This document shows, one piece after another, positions 36,796 through 48,856 of a DNA stretch of 64,000 nt. Origin of the DNA: Sophora flavescens. Its lineage: Eukaryota > Streptophyta > Magnoliopsida > Fabales > Fabaceae. The notes under the pieces were generated by a model. That model had not been told where the DNA came from and did not search any database. It saw only the letters and a program-made list of their open reading frames with translations. The DNA lies in assembly GCA_030762895.1 (NCBI GenBank), contig CM061063.1, positions 71,421,836 to 71,485,835 of the forward strand, read 5' to 3'. The stretch's first letter is position 1; each line of letters starts with the position of its first letter. The translations under genes and the position numbers were made by a program.

Positions 36796-37285
36796 AATTC
36801 ATTTTTTCTTGTAGTGTTCCAGCTCCAAGTTCCCTTTGCTAACCTGATCTCTTAGGAAGTGAAAACGAGTTTCAAAGTGTTTGCTCCTGCCATGAGCAAC
36901 TGGATTTCTTGCAAGATTGATTGCTGACTTATTGTCTACCTTCAACTTCATTGGTTTGGATCCCAGCAGGTTCAGTTCTTTTAACAAAGCTTCAAGCCAT
37001 AATGCTTGACAAGCTCCTAAGTATGCAGCCACATATTCAGCTTCACAAGAGGACAAGGCTACTATGTTCTACTTCTTTGAGCACCAAGAAACAGAGCTGT
37101 TGCAACGCATGAAAATGTAGCCAGAAGTACTTTTTATATCCTCTTTATCGCCACACCAATCAGAATCAGTATATCCCACAACTTCAGCATTTTTATATGT
37201 CAGTTCATTAGGAAATAGTATACCAAAGTCAAGTGTTCCCTTGATATACCTTAATATCCTTTTGGCTGCAGCATAGTGAGAGATT

Positions 37286-38452
37286 CTCGGATAATCAAAG
37301 GAAGGTTCATTTGGTTTCTTGGAAAGGATATTTGCAGGCCCAAAGAAACTGGAGGTTTAGGGATTCGCTCGGCCAAAAATTGTAACCATGCATATATGAT
37401 GAACATGTTGGAACCAGTTTATCACTCAACAAGGTTCCTCACCAATCACTCGAAGAATTAAGAAAAGCAATAAGAGAGAATAGAATAGTAGAAGAGAGAA
37501 GGCAATAGAATTCTGAAAAAAATACTTCACACACTCACTGATCTTTATTCATTCACATAACAGGTATTTATACACTTGTAGACTAGTCCCACATGGACTA
37601 AGTCAGCTCAACAAACTAACCACTTTCATAACTAACACACTAACTGAAATTAACCAACTCCTTAACATACCTCCCTAATTTCAGTTTACACTAATTCATG
37701 ATATGCAAGAGCATCACTATGAAGTCAAGCATCCCAACTATATTGTCACCCAAGCTTCAACATTCATTTGCAGCATATCACGATGCAACACTTAGCTGAT
37801 TACAACAAATTAAATCTGAATTGCAACTAACACACAACTACAAATCATACACATTCACACACCTCCCTTAATTCAGATTTGCTAGAGAACACATTCCTAG
37901 CTTATCCCTTAGAATTTTAAACCTTTCAATCTTCAATGGTTTAGTGAATATGTCAGCAATCTCGTCTTCAGTCTTGCAATATTCCAGCTCCAAGTTCCCT
38001 TTGCTAACCTGATCTCTTAGGAAGTGAAAACGCGTTTCAAAGTGTTTGCTCCTGCCATGAGCAACTGGATTTCTTGCAAGATTGATTGCTGACTTATTGT
38101 CTACCTTCAACTTCATTGGTTTGGATCCCAGCAGGTTCAGTTCTTTTAACAAAGCTTCAAGCCATAATGCTTGACAAGCTCCTAAGTATGCAGCCACATA
38201 TTCAGCTTCACAAGAGGACAAGGCTACTATGTTCTACTTCTTTGAGCACCAAGAAACAGAGCTGTTGCAACACATGAAAACGTAGCCAGAAGTACTTTTT
38301 CTATCCTCTTTATCGTCACACCAATCAGAATCAGTATATCCCACAACTTCAGCATTTTTATATGTCAGTTCATTAGGAAATAGTATACCAAAGTCAAGTG
38401 TTCCCTTGATATACCTTAATATCCTTTTGGCTGCAGCATAGTGAGAGATTCT
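37286..38452. repeat. Copy C of the triplicated unit
   Basis: Starts with the junction GATTCTCGGATAATC at 37282. LINE piece 37288-37405, LTR 37406-37667, copia internal part to 38452, where copy C runs on into the rest of copia-1 (CTAGGTTTCTCC) rather than into LINE sequence. Confidence 0.9.
37406..37667 (-). repeat. copia-1 3' LTR (copy C)
   Basis: 262 bp. Preceded by GAACA, a changed form of the GAAAG seen before copies A and B. Confidence 0.9.
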
Positions 38453-41400
38453 AGGTTTCTCCATGAACCTGCTAATGAGGCCTACTCCATAAGCAAAGTC
38501 TGGTCTTGAGTTGCACAGATATCTCAAGGAGCCAACCAATTGCCTATACTTGGTTTCATCTACCCGGTCCTCATCTTCACTTTTCGTTAACCTCAATCAA
38601 GTTTCAACTGGAGTTGTTGTCGGGTTGCAATCCATCATGTGAAACCTCTCCAATATATCTGTTGCATATTTCTTCTGGTGTAGAAAAAACCAACTTGCTG
38701 TAGGAATACATTCCATTCCCAGGAAATAGGTCAGATTGCCTAGGTCTGACATCTCAAATTCAGCCATCAGTTTTGCTTTGAATTTCTAAATCTCATCATC
38801 ATTGCTTCCAGTGATCAGTAAATCATCTACATATAAACATACAATTACTAGATCATTGTTCTGTGAGACTCTTGTATACATACCATACTCGTGCATTTTG
38901 AGAAGTCCTGATCAACGAGGAAAGAATCAATCCTCTTACTCCATGCCCTTGGTGCTTGCTTTAGCCCATACGGAGCTTTCTTAAGTCTGTATACTTTTTC
39001 TTCCTTTCCACTGACCTCAAAGCCAGGTGGCTGATCCACATATTCCTTTTCCTCTAGAGTCCCATTCAGGAATGCTGACTTGATATCTAACTGATGCATT
39101 GACCAGTTTTTGTGACTTGCAATTGCTGTCACTAACCTGATTGTTTCTAGCCGAGCCACTAGTGCAAACACTTCCTGGTAGTCTATTCCAGGTTTCTGTA
39201 GGAATCCCTTGGCCACTAACCTGGCCTTGTGCTTTGCAACTGTACCATTAGGTTTCATCTTGACCCTATACACCCACTTCACTACTATGGATCTTTTCTG
39301 ATGAGGTAATTCCACCAGTTCCCAGGTATGATTCCTTTCGATTGAACTCAGCTCCTCTTTCATAGCTTCAACCTATTTTTGATCAGCAATTGCCTCCTCA
39401 AAAGTTACTGATTCAGTTTCAGCAAGGAGTGCTAAATGAACCAAGTCTCCCTCTGTGTTAACAGCATTATCTGGTACAATCTCATAGTCGTTTAACCTTA
39501 GAGGTGGCTGTCTAGTCCTCTGAGGTTTTTGAGGTTGAGTTACCTGTAATGGTCCTGACCGAGTAACCTGCCCATCATGCAGATTCATCACTACACTGCT
39601 GCTGGAATTGCCTTGCACCCAGTCCCACCATCTAGTCTCATCAATGATCACATCCCTGCTCACCACAACTTTCTTATTCCTTGGGTCATGGAGCTTGTAG
39701 GCTCCTGTTGGATGGTATCCGAGGAAGATCATTTGCTCACTTCTATCATCCAGCTTCCTTCTCATTTGTTCTGGCACATGTTTGAAGCATAGAGAACCAA
39801 ATACTCTTAGTCGAGACACATTAGGCTTCCTCCCTGTCCAAGCCTCTTCAGGTGTGATTTCCTCAAGGTTCTTTGTAGGACATTTATTGAGAATGAAGGT
39901 TGCTGTTGAGACTGCTTCTCCCCATAGATTCTTTCGTAGCTTTCTGCTCTTTAACATGCTCCTTGCCATATTCAATATGGTCCTATTTCTCCTCTCAGCA
40001 ATTCCATTATGTTGAGGAGTATAGGGAGCTATCACTTCATGCACTATACCAGCTTCTTCACAGAATTTTTGGAATTCATTGGAGATATATTCCCCACCGC
40101 CATCAATCCTTATTACCTTTAATTTTTCTCCACTTTGTTTTTCAACCATCAATACAAACCTTTTGAATATAGGCAACACTTCATTCTTTCTTTTGATAAG
40201 ATAAACCCATAGCATTCTAGTGTATTCATCAATGAATGACACAAAGTAACTATTACCTCCAAGGGAATGCACCTCAAATGGTCCACATACATCTGAATAG
40301 ATCACTTCCAGTTTGCTTTCTGATCTATGAGGAGCTTTGTGCTTGAACACATTTCTTGGCTGCTTGCTGATACAACAGTCATCACATACATGCTTTGGCT
40401 GATTCACTTATGGAAGGCCTTGTACCATACCCTTTTTCTGCAGCAAGTCCAGACTTCTGAAATTTAAGTGCCCGAACCTGTAATGCCACAACCAGTTTGC
40501 ATCATTTACCTCTGCACCAAAGCACTTCTTTTCACACACTTGGATTCCAATCTTGAAAGTCCTATTCTTTGACAAAGGAGCTTTCAAGATTAGTCTCTTC
40601 TGAGCATCAAACACCTTCATTTGATTCCGCTACAGGCTCATGGAATAGCCTTTTTCAACCAATTGTCTCAAGCTCAACAGATTATTCTTCATCTGAGGCA
40701 TATAAAGAACATCTGTTATCCAAGCCTGCACACCATCTTTTCTTTGTATCAGCACCTTTCCTGCTCCTTCTGCTGTGATTACTGAGTTATCAGCAAACCT
40801 CACCTTGCTCCTTACGTTTTCATCCAGGTCAACAAACCATTCTTTTCTGCCAGACATGTGGTTTGAACATCCAGTGTCCAAGTACCATTGATCATCTGAA
40901 TCATTCTCAGTTTTGGTAGTCACCATGAGCAACACATTATCATCAGAGTCTAAATTCCCATCTTGTGCCAGTTGTGTTTCTTCATCTTTCTCTACCTTCT
41001 TGTTTCTACATTCATCAGCGAAATGGCCATATCTTTGGCAGTTGTAGCACTTGATATTTTTCTTGTTGAATCTCTTCTTGCCACCCTTTTTGTTGCCTTT
41101 GGAATTCTTGTTTCCATTTTCATTGTTGTTCTGATCGTAGGCATTACAGATACCATCACCTAAACCCCTCCACTTCTGATTTTTCCACTTCTCTTTCCCC
41201 TTCTTGTTCTTGTTCCAAGAACCTCCCCCTTTGCTGTTAGTCTGTGCCTGTAGTGCCTGCACGTGAGCTTTGTCATTGCACCTCTCATTCAATCTCTGCT
41301 CATGAGCCTCAAGTGAGTTCTGCAATTCTTCTATCTTCATCTTTTCGAGGTCCTTTGATTCTTCGATTGCCACCACAATGTGGTCAAAATGAGGAGTCAA

Positions 41401-41890
41401 TGACCTTGGCACCTTCTCAACAATCTGTTGATCAAAAATCGTCTCCTTACAAGCCTTCATCGAGTTGATTAGGGCCTGCAACCTGTTGAAGAATTCTGCC
41501 ACAAATTCTTGCTGAGTCATTTATAGCATTTCATACTGCCTTCTAAGAGATTGCAGCTTCACCTTTTTTACCTTGTCACCATCTCCATAGGCACCACTAA
41601 GAATATCCCAAGCCTCTTTGGAAGTCTTGGCCGAGGATATCTTCTCAAAATTAGGAGGATCAACACATTGGAGGATCAAGAAGAGAGCTTTACAATCCCT
41701 TTTTTTGGCCTCCTTAATGACTGATTCTTGTGCCTCCGATAGATGCTCCTTCTTCTTGGATTCCATTCTTCACCAAATCAAGCACTTCTTGGAATCCAAA
41801 GATGATTTCCATCTTTCTACTCCAGTGATCAAAGTTCTTGCCATCAAGAATGGGCAAGTTGGCAGGGAATGAGCCATTTGACCAGGTCAT
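37868..41890 (-). pseudogene. copia-1 gag-pol polyprotein, decayed
   Basis: Read from 41890 downwards: gag (MTWSNGSFPANLPILDGKNF); zinc knuckle CYNCQRYGHFADEC (about 41045); protease WYLDTGCSNHMSG (about 40890); gag-pre-integrase with WLWHYRFGHLNFRSLDLLQK; integrase 40407-39373 (SDVCGPFE, PYTPQHNGIAERRNRTI); reverse transcriptase from 39363 (KWVYRVKMKPNG, QLDIKSAFLNG, then YVDDLLITG near 38830 after a frameshift near 38895); RNase H (GYTDSDWCDDKEDRKSTSGY to IFTKPLK, ends 37868). Most of it is one frame interrupted by stops at 41521, 40630, 40408, 39373, about 38785, about 38595 and 38234, plus frameshifts near 41765 and 38895. Protease keeps the Asp of DTG. Confidence 0.9.
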
Positions 41891-41979
41891 CTTTGTCACT
41901 TGAAAACGGCTCCTTCTTGCAGTGCAGCTTCTCAACTTTTCTTACACAGGTCCCTCGACACTGAGCTCTAGTTACCAAC

Positions 41980-42241
41980 TGTTGGAACCAGTTTATCACT
42001 CAACAAGGTTCCTCACCAATCACTCGAAGAATTAAGAAAAACAATAAGAAAGAATAGAAGAGTAGAAGAGAGAAGGCAATAGAATTCTGAAAAAAATACT
42101 TCACACACTCACTGATCTTTATTCATTCACATAACAGGTATTTATACACTTGTAGACTAGTCCCATGTGGACTAAGTCAGCTCAACAAACTAACCACTTT
42201 CACAACTAACACACTAATTGAAATTAACCAACTCCTTAACA
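41980..42241 (-). repeat. copia-1 5' LTR
   Basis: 262 bp, TGTTGG to TTAACA in plus orientation. The primer-binding region (minus strand GTTGGTAACTAGAGCTC) adjoins at 41963-41979 and resembles the initiator-Met complement with changes. Confidence 0.88.
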
Positions 42242-43198
42242 TAAAGCAAGATGGAATTTGTGCATAAATAACGATGCCTTTTGGGTCAAAGTAATTAAGT
42301 CCAAATATGGCTGTGGTGAATCAGCTATTCCGAAAGTTAGCGCAAAACCTGATTCTTCCAACTTCTGGCGCGACATCTGCAAGAGTTGGACCGACGCCAG
42401 GAGAAACTTGATATGGAGGGTTCTTTCCAATCGCATTTGGCAGTGGTCTAGTCCAGAGAGAGTTCGTTGCCTTCTCTGGAGAGTGGCGAGGGATGCTCTT
42501 CTAACGAATCAACAAAGAGAAAGGAGAAGACTAGCTCAAAATGGTGTTTGTTTGCGTTGCGGTTTCTCCCTGGAATGTACTCTTCATGCCCTTCGTGATT
42601 GTCCAGTAGCGAAGGAAGTTTGGGATGTGTTGCTGCAGGGTCATGGAGATCGGAATTTCTTTGCTATGGGGAAAGAGGAGTGGTTTCTTACAAATATATA
42701 CTCAAGCTCCCTTCGAAAGAAGAGGTTGGATCTTAACTTTTGGCATGGCAGTGGAGCGTATTTGGCGATCCAGGAATGAGTTTATCTTCCAAAAGAAAAT
42801 TGCTTTGACCTTGGGATAGGTGAGGAAGATTCACAAATCTGTGACTCATATTGAAACTGCGATGAGTGATATCACTCCAGTTAAAATCAGAAAGGATCTG
42901 ACTTCGGGTAATGCCTACATTAGATGGATTCCCCCTTCCATGGGTTATGTGAAACTAAACTGAACTGTGACTGGTGCTCTTTCAAACTCTTCTTCTCGCG
43001 CGGGTTGTGGAGAGTAGTTATAGACCACTGGGGTTCCTTTTTGGTAGGGTTTTCTGTGTCTATTGGGAATGTTTCAGTTGTTCAAGCTGAGCTGCATGCT
43101 ATTTGGCATGGTCTCCGTCTTGTTATAAACAATGGGTATAAGCGCGTCTTGATAAAATCAGATTCCAGATTAGCTATCCAGTTTCTCCTGGAAGGATG
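42242..43198 (+). pseudogene. LINE ORF2, piece 2: zinc-finger region and start of RNase H
   Basis: Continues piece 1: LCINNDAFWVKVIKSKYGCG, then WSSPERVRCLLWRVARDAL with CLRCGFSLECTLHALRDCP, the reverse-transcriptase-linked zinc-binding region of plant LINEs; then, after stops near 42780 and 42962, an RNase H-like part (GFSVSIGNVSVVQAELHAIW, SDSRLAIQFLLEG). It is cut at 43198 by copia-2 and goes on at 49612. Confidence 0.87.
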
Positions 43199-43608
43199 TG
43201 TTAAATTTTAATGTGTATAATATGTGGATTAGCATTAATTGGTGATTAAATTATAATTAAATTATTAATATATCAGTTATAAAATTAATTCTTAATTACG
43301 TAACCAATTGGTGAAATTGTTATTGGGTATTTACTAAGAGTGACCCTATGATGGGCTGGGCCATTCTGATGTTAACCCGTTGAGAGGTCCCTACTCTCTG
43401 CTGGTAGGTTAAAAGGGATTGCCTCCCCATTAGGCATTCCAAGAGACACATACTGAAAACCAACCAGAAAGAGAGGAGTAACCCTTTCACATTCTGATGG
43501 ATTCTATGATGCTCCAAGGTAAACAATCTTCTCCTCTCCTTCGATTAACATGTGTAATATGCTATGATTTGTATCTGTATGATGTTTAGAATTATAGGTT
43601 ATCCTTCA
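43199..43608 (+). repeat. copia-2 5' LTR
   Basis: 410 bp; differs from the 3' LTR at about five positions (for example ATAATTAAA/ATAATAAAA, GGTCCC/GGTCTC, TCTATGATG/TCTACGATG). Confidence 0.95.
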
Positions 43609-43609
43609 A

Positions 43610-43623
43610 TTGGTATCAGAGCC
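43610..43623 (+). promoter_or_regulatory. copia-2 primer-binding site
   Basis: TTGGTATCAGAGCC, one base after the LTR, complementary to the 3' end of initiator methionine tRNA; the standard site for starting minus-strand synthesis in this family. Confidence 0.9.
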
Positions 43624-44065
43624 TTACAGATACATATTATAGCTGTTATTTCGTGGTTTATTTCAAGAGATTAGTTCCGTTTTGCACAATCTCATCCTCG
43701 AATTCGAAACCCCTATTCCAGCTAATGTTTTCGATAATTGATTGAGGGGTTTTCCTTTCTACATATAAACGAACAACATACTAAAAGATCATGAGATTAC
43801 GTCATGTATTTCGTTGAAATCGAATGGAAGAATTTCACGTTTTCAAACGAAAACCGTTTTTCGATCTAAAACAGGTTCCGCATTTTTCGTTCCATAAAAT
43901 CAAAATTTTATTTGGGGCTTCTCTTCATCAGTGTTTTGCGACCATAACCCTAGAATTACACATCATTATGTTGTCTGTGTTGAGAGAACGATCGGAGTGC
44001 ATGATCGCGGGTCACTTCGACCCGTTTTTGGTTGCTGGGCGAGGAAGATGACCTCTCCAGATTCA

Positions 44066-44380
44066 CCCCGCGAGTGTATGCTCGCCTCGCGATTCTGGGC
44101 AACAACATCTGTTGAAATTCCATATTCGCCTCGCGAGATACTTCTCGCCTCGCGAACCTGAAAGTCAGCAGAACAGTGAAAATTTCATCCTCTCTGGTTC
44201 GCCCCGCGACTACTCTTCTCGCCTCGCGACCCCCGAAAGGCCTGACTGCGGGAAAATGCAAGGTTTCTGGGTCGCCTCGCGAACACTTGACTAGCCTCAC
44301 GAGTACCCGCGAGAAGACCAAACGTTGCTGACTTTTCATAATATTCGCCTCGCGAAGGGGTGCTCGCCTCGCGAGTGGAC
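44066..44380 (+). repeat. GC-rich CGCCTCGCGA motif series in the copia-2 leader
   Basis: The palindromic core TCGCGA or a variant recurs in pairs: TCGCCTCGCGA, about ten bases, CTCGCCTCGCGA. Pairs lie near 44068-44095, 44125-44157, 44200-44232, 44271-44312 and 44343-44375, spaced about 70 bp. The stretch is far more GC-rich than its surroundings. It lies in the untranslated leader before gag. A packaging or dimerisation role could be imagined but nothing in the sequence shows it. Confidence 0.85.
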
Positions 44381-44820
44381 TTAATTTCTGAACAGTATAA
44401 TTGTAGCATGACTATTGATATTTTGTATAGTTATGAACTCACCTATCGTGGGTAGAATTATACAAAATTTGTGTTATTAAATAATTAATTATTCTAATGT
44501 GTTATATTTGTATTATATTAATAATAATTATACCCTATCGGTGTACTATTATTAATGTAATTCGTTATTATAGATCGTACTATTGTCTTAAGCTTATGTC
44601 AATTATGGTTTTCAAGTACCCTATCGGTATTAGAAATTTTGGTGATGTAAGTTTTGTACATTGTATTATTCTTCTTATTATATTTCTTATTTATTATGAT
44701 TCAGGACCCTTAGGCGGAATTATAATGAATAAGAAATTTGTATTATAGGCAAGATTGGCTGAACATATATATGGAATCATATTACCTTTCAATTCTTAAT
44801 GATTCCTTATTCTCTGTTTT

Positions 44821-47800
44821 ATGTCAGCCTCCTTCCCAAATTCTGTCAAAACTCTAAATGGGACAAACTATGAGGCCTGGAAAGAGTCTCTAGATCTCTA
44901 CTTAACCATTGCTGACTTGGATCTGGCCTTGAGGGAAGACAAGCCAGTAGCTCTCACAAATGAGTCTACTGCAGCACAGAGGATTGCTTATGAGAAATGG
45001 GAACATTCTAATAGAGTGTGCCTGAAAGTGATGAAGTATACTATGAAAAAATCCATCAGGCAGAGTATCATAGAGACCGATAATGCTAAAGAATATCAGA
45101 AAGCTGTTGGGGAGAAATTTATGACTTTTGAGAAGGCTCAGAAAAGTCAGTATCTTTCCTTGTTTGACAAGACCAAATATGATGGGGTCATTGGTGTGCG
45201 TGAGCATATCATGAAGCTGATGCACTATTACAACAAACTGAAATCTCTTAAAGTTGAAATTGGCGAAAGTACTTTAATCTACCGGGTTCTTGAATCTCTT
45301 CCTTCACAATTCGATGTTATGAAGACCTCTTACAATACAGAAGGCTGAATGGACAGTGGGACGAGATGATTGCCATTGTTACACAAGAAGAAGAGTCCAT
45401 TAAAAAGGGTAAATCACACAGTGCTCATTTTCTTTGCATCTCGATCCAAATCCAACTTCTAAGTCAGGTTCAAGATTTGTGAAGAAAGATCAAAAGGGAA
45501 AGAAGAAAAATTCAAAGCAGCATCTGCAGGCTAAGAAAAGTTTCTTCAAGGGTAACTGCAAGTATTGTAAGAAGTATGGCCACAAGGTAGATGATTGCTA
45601 TTTCTTGAAAAAGAAACAAGAGAAGCAAGGTATATTCCTGGCTCTAACATGCTTTGAATCCAATGTCATTGATGTTCCTCCAAATACTTGGTGGTTAGAT
45701 TTAGGTGCAACCATTCATGTTGGGAATTCCTTGCAGGGGTTCACAAGCCTGAGGAAACCAAGTGATGCTGACTCTAAAATTATTATGGGAGATGGAGCTG
45801 GAGTTTCTGTTATTGACATTGGAATTGTTTCTTTACTTTTGCCTTCTGGACATAATTTGTTTTTAAAAGATGTTGTGTATGCACCTTCTATGAGAAGGAA
45901 CTTGATTTACGTTTTCGCTTTGGATAAATGTGGTTACACCTTTAAGTTTGGTAGTGGAAAATTGATTGTTTGTTCAGATTCTATTTTCGTTGGTTCAGGG
46001 GTTTTACGTGATGGCCTTTATATGTTGAATCTACATGACATGTCTGTCAATTCCGCCGTTGGAAACAAACGCAGTAGGATTAATGAACATTCTTCTATGT
46101 TATGGCATCGACCTTTGGGGCATATTTCTAGGCCCCGTATTGAGAGGCTAGTCAAGGAAGGTATTCTTCATGATCTAGACTTCTCCGATTTTGATACATG
46201 TATTGATTGCATCAAGGGCAAATTTACTGCCAAGGTTAGGAATAAAGCAGCAAATAGGTGTGATGATGTGCTACAGTTGATTCACACCGACCTGTGTGGA
46301 CCTATTACACCCACTGCCATGGGTGGATATGGGTATTTCATTACCTTTATAGATGACTTCTCGAGATATGGATGGATAGATCTCCTTCAAGAAAAGTCTA
46401 GTTCCCTAGATGCTTTCAAATCTTTTAAGGCTGTTGAGTTGAAAACTGGTAGGAAGATAAAATGTGTAAGATCCGACGGTGGAGAATTCTATGGTAGATA
46501 TAATGAGACGGGTAGAAACCCGGGACCTTTTGCCAGATTTCTTGAGGAATGCGGTATTGAAGCTCAATACACTATGCCTGGTACTCCTGAGCAAAATGGA
46601 GTTGCAGAGAGGCGTAACCGCACACTTATGGATATGGTAAGATGTATGTTGAGTCATTCATCATTGCCAGACTTTCTTTGGGGAGATGCCTTAAAAACTG
46701 CTGTCTACATTCTAAATCAAGTACCCAGCAAGTCTGTACCAAAAACTCCATATGAGCTTATGAGTGGAAAGAAGCCGAGTTTGAAACATTTTCATGTATG
46801 GGGTTGTAAGGTAGAAGTTAGACCTTATAATCCTCAGTCTAAGAAGCTTGATCTTAAGACTGTTAGTGGTTTCTTTATTGGCTATTGTGTGGGTTCCAGA
46901 GGTAGCAGATTCTATTGTCCATCTCATTCTATGCGAGTCGTCGAATCTGATCGAGCGATTTTCTTTGAGGATGACTTGGATAGTGGGAGTGATATACCAC
47001 GACCAGTTACTCTTAGAGAAGATCGCACCATAGTTCCTATACCAGCTGTTCCTTTTCCTACGAAGTTATGATTCCACTAATGATGATGATCGGAATCTTC
47101 AACATGAAGATGGTGTGGCAGCACCACTAGTAGATGAACAAGAACATGATCTTATTGTTGATGAAGTTCCACTGAGACGATCTCAAAGAGTGCACAGACC
47201 TTCCATACCAGATGATTATGTTGTATATCTTCAGGAACATGAGTTTAAACTCAATGATGATGATGATCCTATTACCTTTAAGGAGGCAATTTCTAGCTCT
47301 CATGCTTCTGATTGACTGAATGCTATGCATGATGAGTTGTCTTCTATGTCTCATAATGGTGTTTGGAATCTAGAGGATTTACCAATTGGTTGTAAACCTG
47401 TTGGATGCAAATGGGTTTTCAAAACCAAACGTACTCCAGATGGTAAAGTTGAAAGGTACAAAGCCGGATGGTAGCTAAAGGCTATAACCAAAGAGAAGGC
47501 ATTGACTATAAGGAGACTTTCTCACCAGTCTCTACAAAAGATGCATTTCGAGTTGTCATGGCTTTGGTAGCTCATTTTGATCTAGAACTTCACCGAGATG
47601 GATGTGAAGATGGCTTTTCCGAATGGAGACCATCTAAGATGTTTACATGGTTCAGCCTGAAGGTTTTATCAAAACAGGCAAAGAGCACTTGGTTTGCAAG
47701 CTGAATAAGTCTATTTATGGACTGAAAACAGGCCTCCAGGACAATGGTATTTGAAGTTTGATCAGGTTGTCACTTCTCTTGGCTTCAAAGAAAATGCCTC

Positions 47801-48856
47801 GGATCGGTGCGTTTACTTGAAGACTTGTGAGGGTGAGTTCATCATTCTCGTTCTATATGTTGATGATATACTTCTTGCTAGCAGTTGTGTTAAAATTCGA
47901 CCGAGACAAAACTCATGTTGAGTAGCCACTTTGATATGAAAGACCTTGGTGATGCTTCGTTGTTTTAGGCATCCAGATTTATCGTGATAGGTCACGTGGT
48001 GTTCTTGGATTGTCTCAAAAAGGATATATTGAAAAGGTCCTCAAAAGGTTTAATATGCATTCTTGCTCCCCATGTGCTTTGCACTTGTTCAAAAGGGTGA
48101 GGAAAAATTTTCTAAATCTCAATGTCCTCAAAATGATGTAGAAATAAATGAAATGGAAAAAGTCCCATATGCTTCATTGTTGGCAGTTTAATGTATGCTC
48201 AAGTTTGTACTCGTCCCGACATTGCTTTTCTTTGTAAATGCTTTAGGGAGATACTTGAGCAACCCAGGTTTGGGTCATTGGAAAGCCGTAAAAAAGGTCA
48301 TGAGATATTTGCAGAGGAACCAAAGATTATATGTTGACCTATAAGAAGTCTCGATCAACTTCGGATCACTTGGTTATTCGATTCGATTTCGCAGTTGCCC
48401 CGACGACCTAGAAAATCTACTTACGGCTTTATCTTTATGATGGCAGGAGGAGCTATTTCTTGGAAAAGCGTCAAGCAGACGCTTACTGACTACTTCTACC
48501 ATGGAAGCAGAGTATGTTGCTTGCTATGAGGCTACTTGTCAAGCCATGTGGCTTAAAAATTTAATTTTCGGCTTTCATATTGTTGAAAGCATATCTAGGC
48601 CACTTGTGATATATTGTGACAATATGCTTTCTTTGTGCACTTCTCTCATAACAATAGAAGCTCTTCTCGCACTAAGCATTTTGATGTGAAATATTTGTTC
48701 GTTAGAGAGAAGATTCAGGAGTTTCAGACTCGTATTGAGCATATTGATACAGGAAACATGCTTGCTGATCCACTAACCAAAGGCTTAACTGTTGGAATAT
48801 TCCGGAATCATGTAATTCATATGAGCTTAGTTAAGTCTTTTGATGTATTGGATTAG
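44821..48856 (+). pseudogene. copia-2 gag-pol, decayed
   Basis: Gag from 44821 (MSASFPNSVKTLNGTNYEAW); frameshift near 45348; zinc knuckle CKYCKKYGHKVDDCY (about 45557); protease WWLDLGATIHV (about 45690), where the canonical DSG is DLG; integrase with HRPLGH, CIDCIKGK, HTDLCGPI, DDFSRYGW and PEQNGVAERRNRT, ending at 47071; reverse transcriptase in pieces from about 47390 (GCKWVFKTKRTPDGK, GYNQREGIDYKETFSPVS) with YVDDILLAS near 47857; RNase H at about 48480-48850 (MEAEYVACYEATCQAMW, NMLADPLTKGL). Shifts or stops near 47069, 47314, 47470, 47600, 47700, 47900 and 48190-48680. Confidence 0.9.

Larger units (their letters stand above)
28418..36819 (+). mobile_element. CACTA transposon CACTA-2 with TTC target duplication, inside copia-1 copy B
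   Basis: The element is 28421-36816 (8396 bp), from CACTACAAGAA to TTCTTGTAGTG, with TTC on both sides (28418-28420, 36817-36819). Joining the flanks gives GCAATATTCCAGCTCC, exactly as in the uninterrupted copies A (about 27250) and C (about 37978). Subterminal arrays of GCGACGG hairpins lie at both ends. It has two genes, as autonomous CACTA elements do: TNP2-type transposase and a Transposase_24-type gene. Both look broken. Confidence 0.94.
27722..37285. repeat. Copy B of the triplicated unit, interrupted by CACTA-2
   Basis: LINE piece 27722-27841, LTR 27842-28103, copia internal part 28104-28420, then CACTA-2, then copia internal part from 36820 to 37285. Shares the TAG stop and the lack of GAAG with copy C, so B and C are sister copies. 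Confidence 0.88.
26670..42246 (-). mobile_element. Ty1/copia retrotransposon copia-1 with amplified 3' end, inserted in the LINE
   Basis: The element is on the minus strand: 5' LTR 41980-42241, 3' LTR copy C 37406-37667, extra LTR copies 26675-26935 and 27842-28103. All begin TGTTGGAACC and end CCTTAACA in plus orientation. Outer flanks are GAAAG (26670-26674) and TAAAG (42242-42246), a 5-bp target duplication with one mismatch. The LINE reading resumes across the site (YMMK then AWNLC-like). The true element is 37406-42241 (4836 bp); 26675-37405 is duplicated junction plus CACTA-2. The LTR pair C/5' differs at roughly seven or eight of 262 positions by eye, so it is older than copia-2. PBS-like TTGGTAACTAGAGC adjoins the 5' LTR. 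Confidence 0.9.

Noticed and set aside
43956..44409. Arg/Ser-rich frames in the copia-2 leader
   Set aside because: They follow the CGCCTCGCGA motif series and lie upstream of gag; no protein family recognised.
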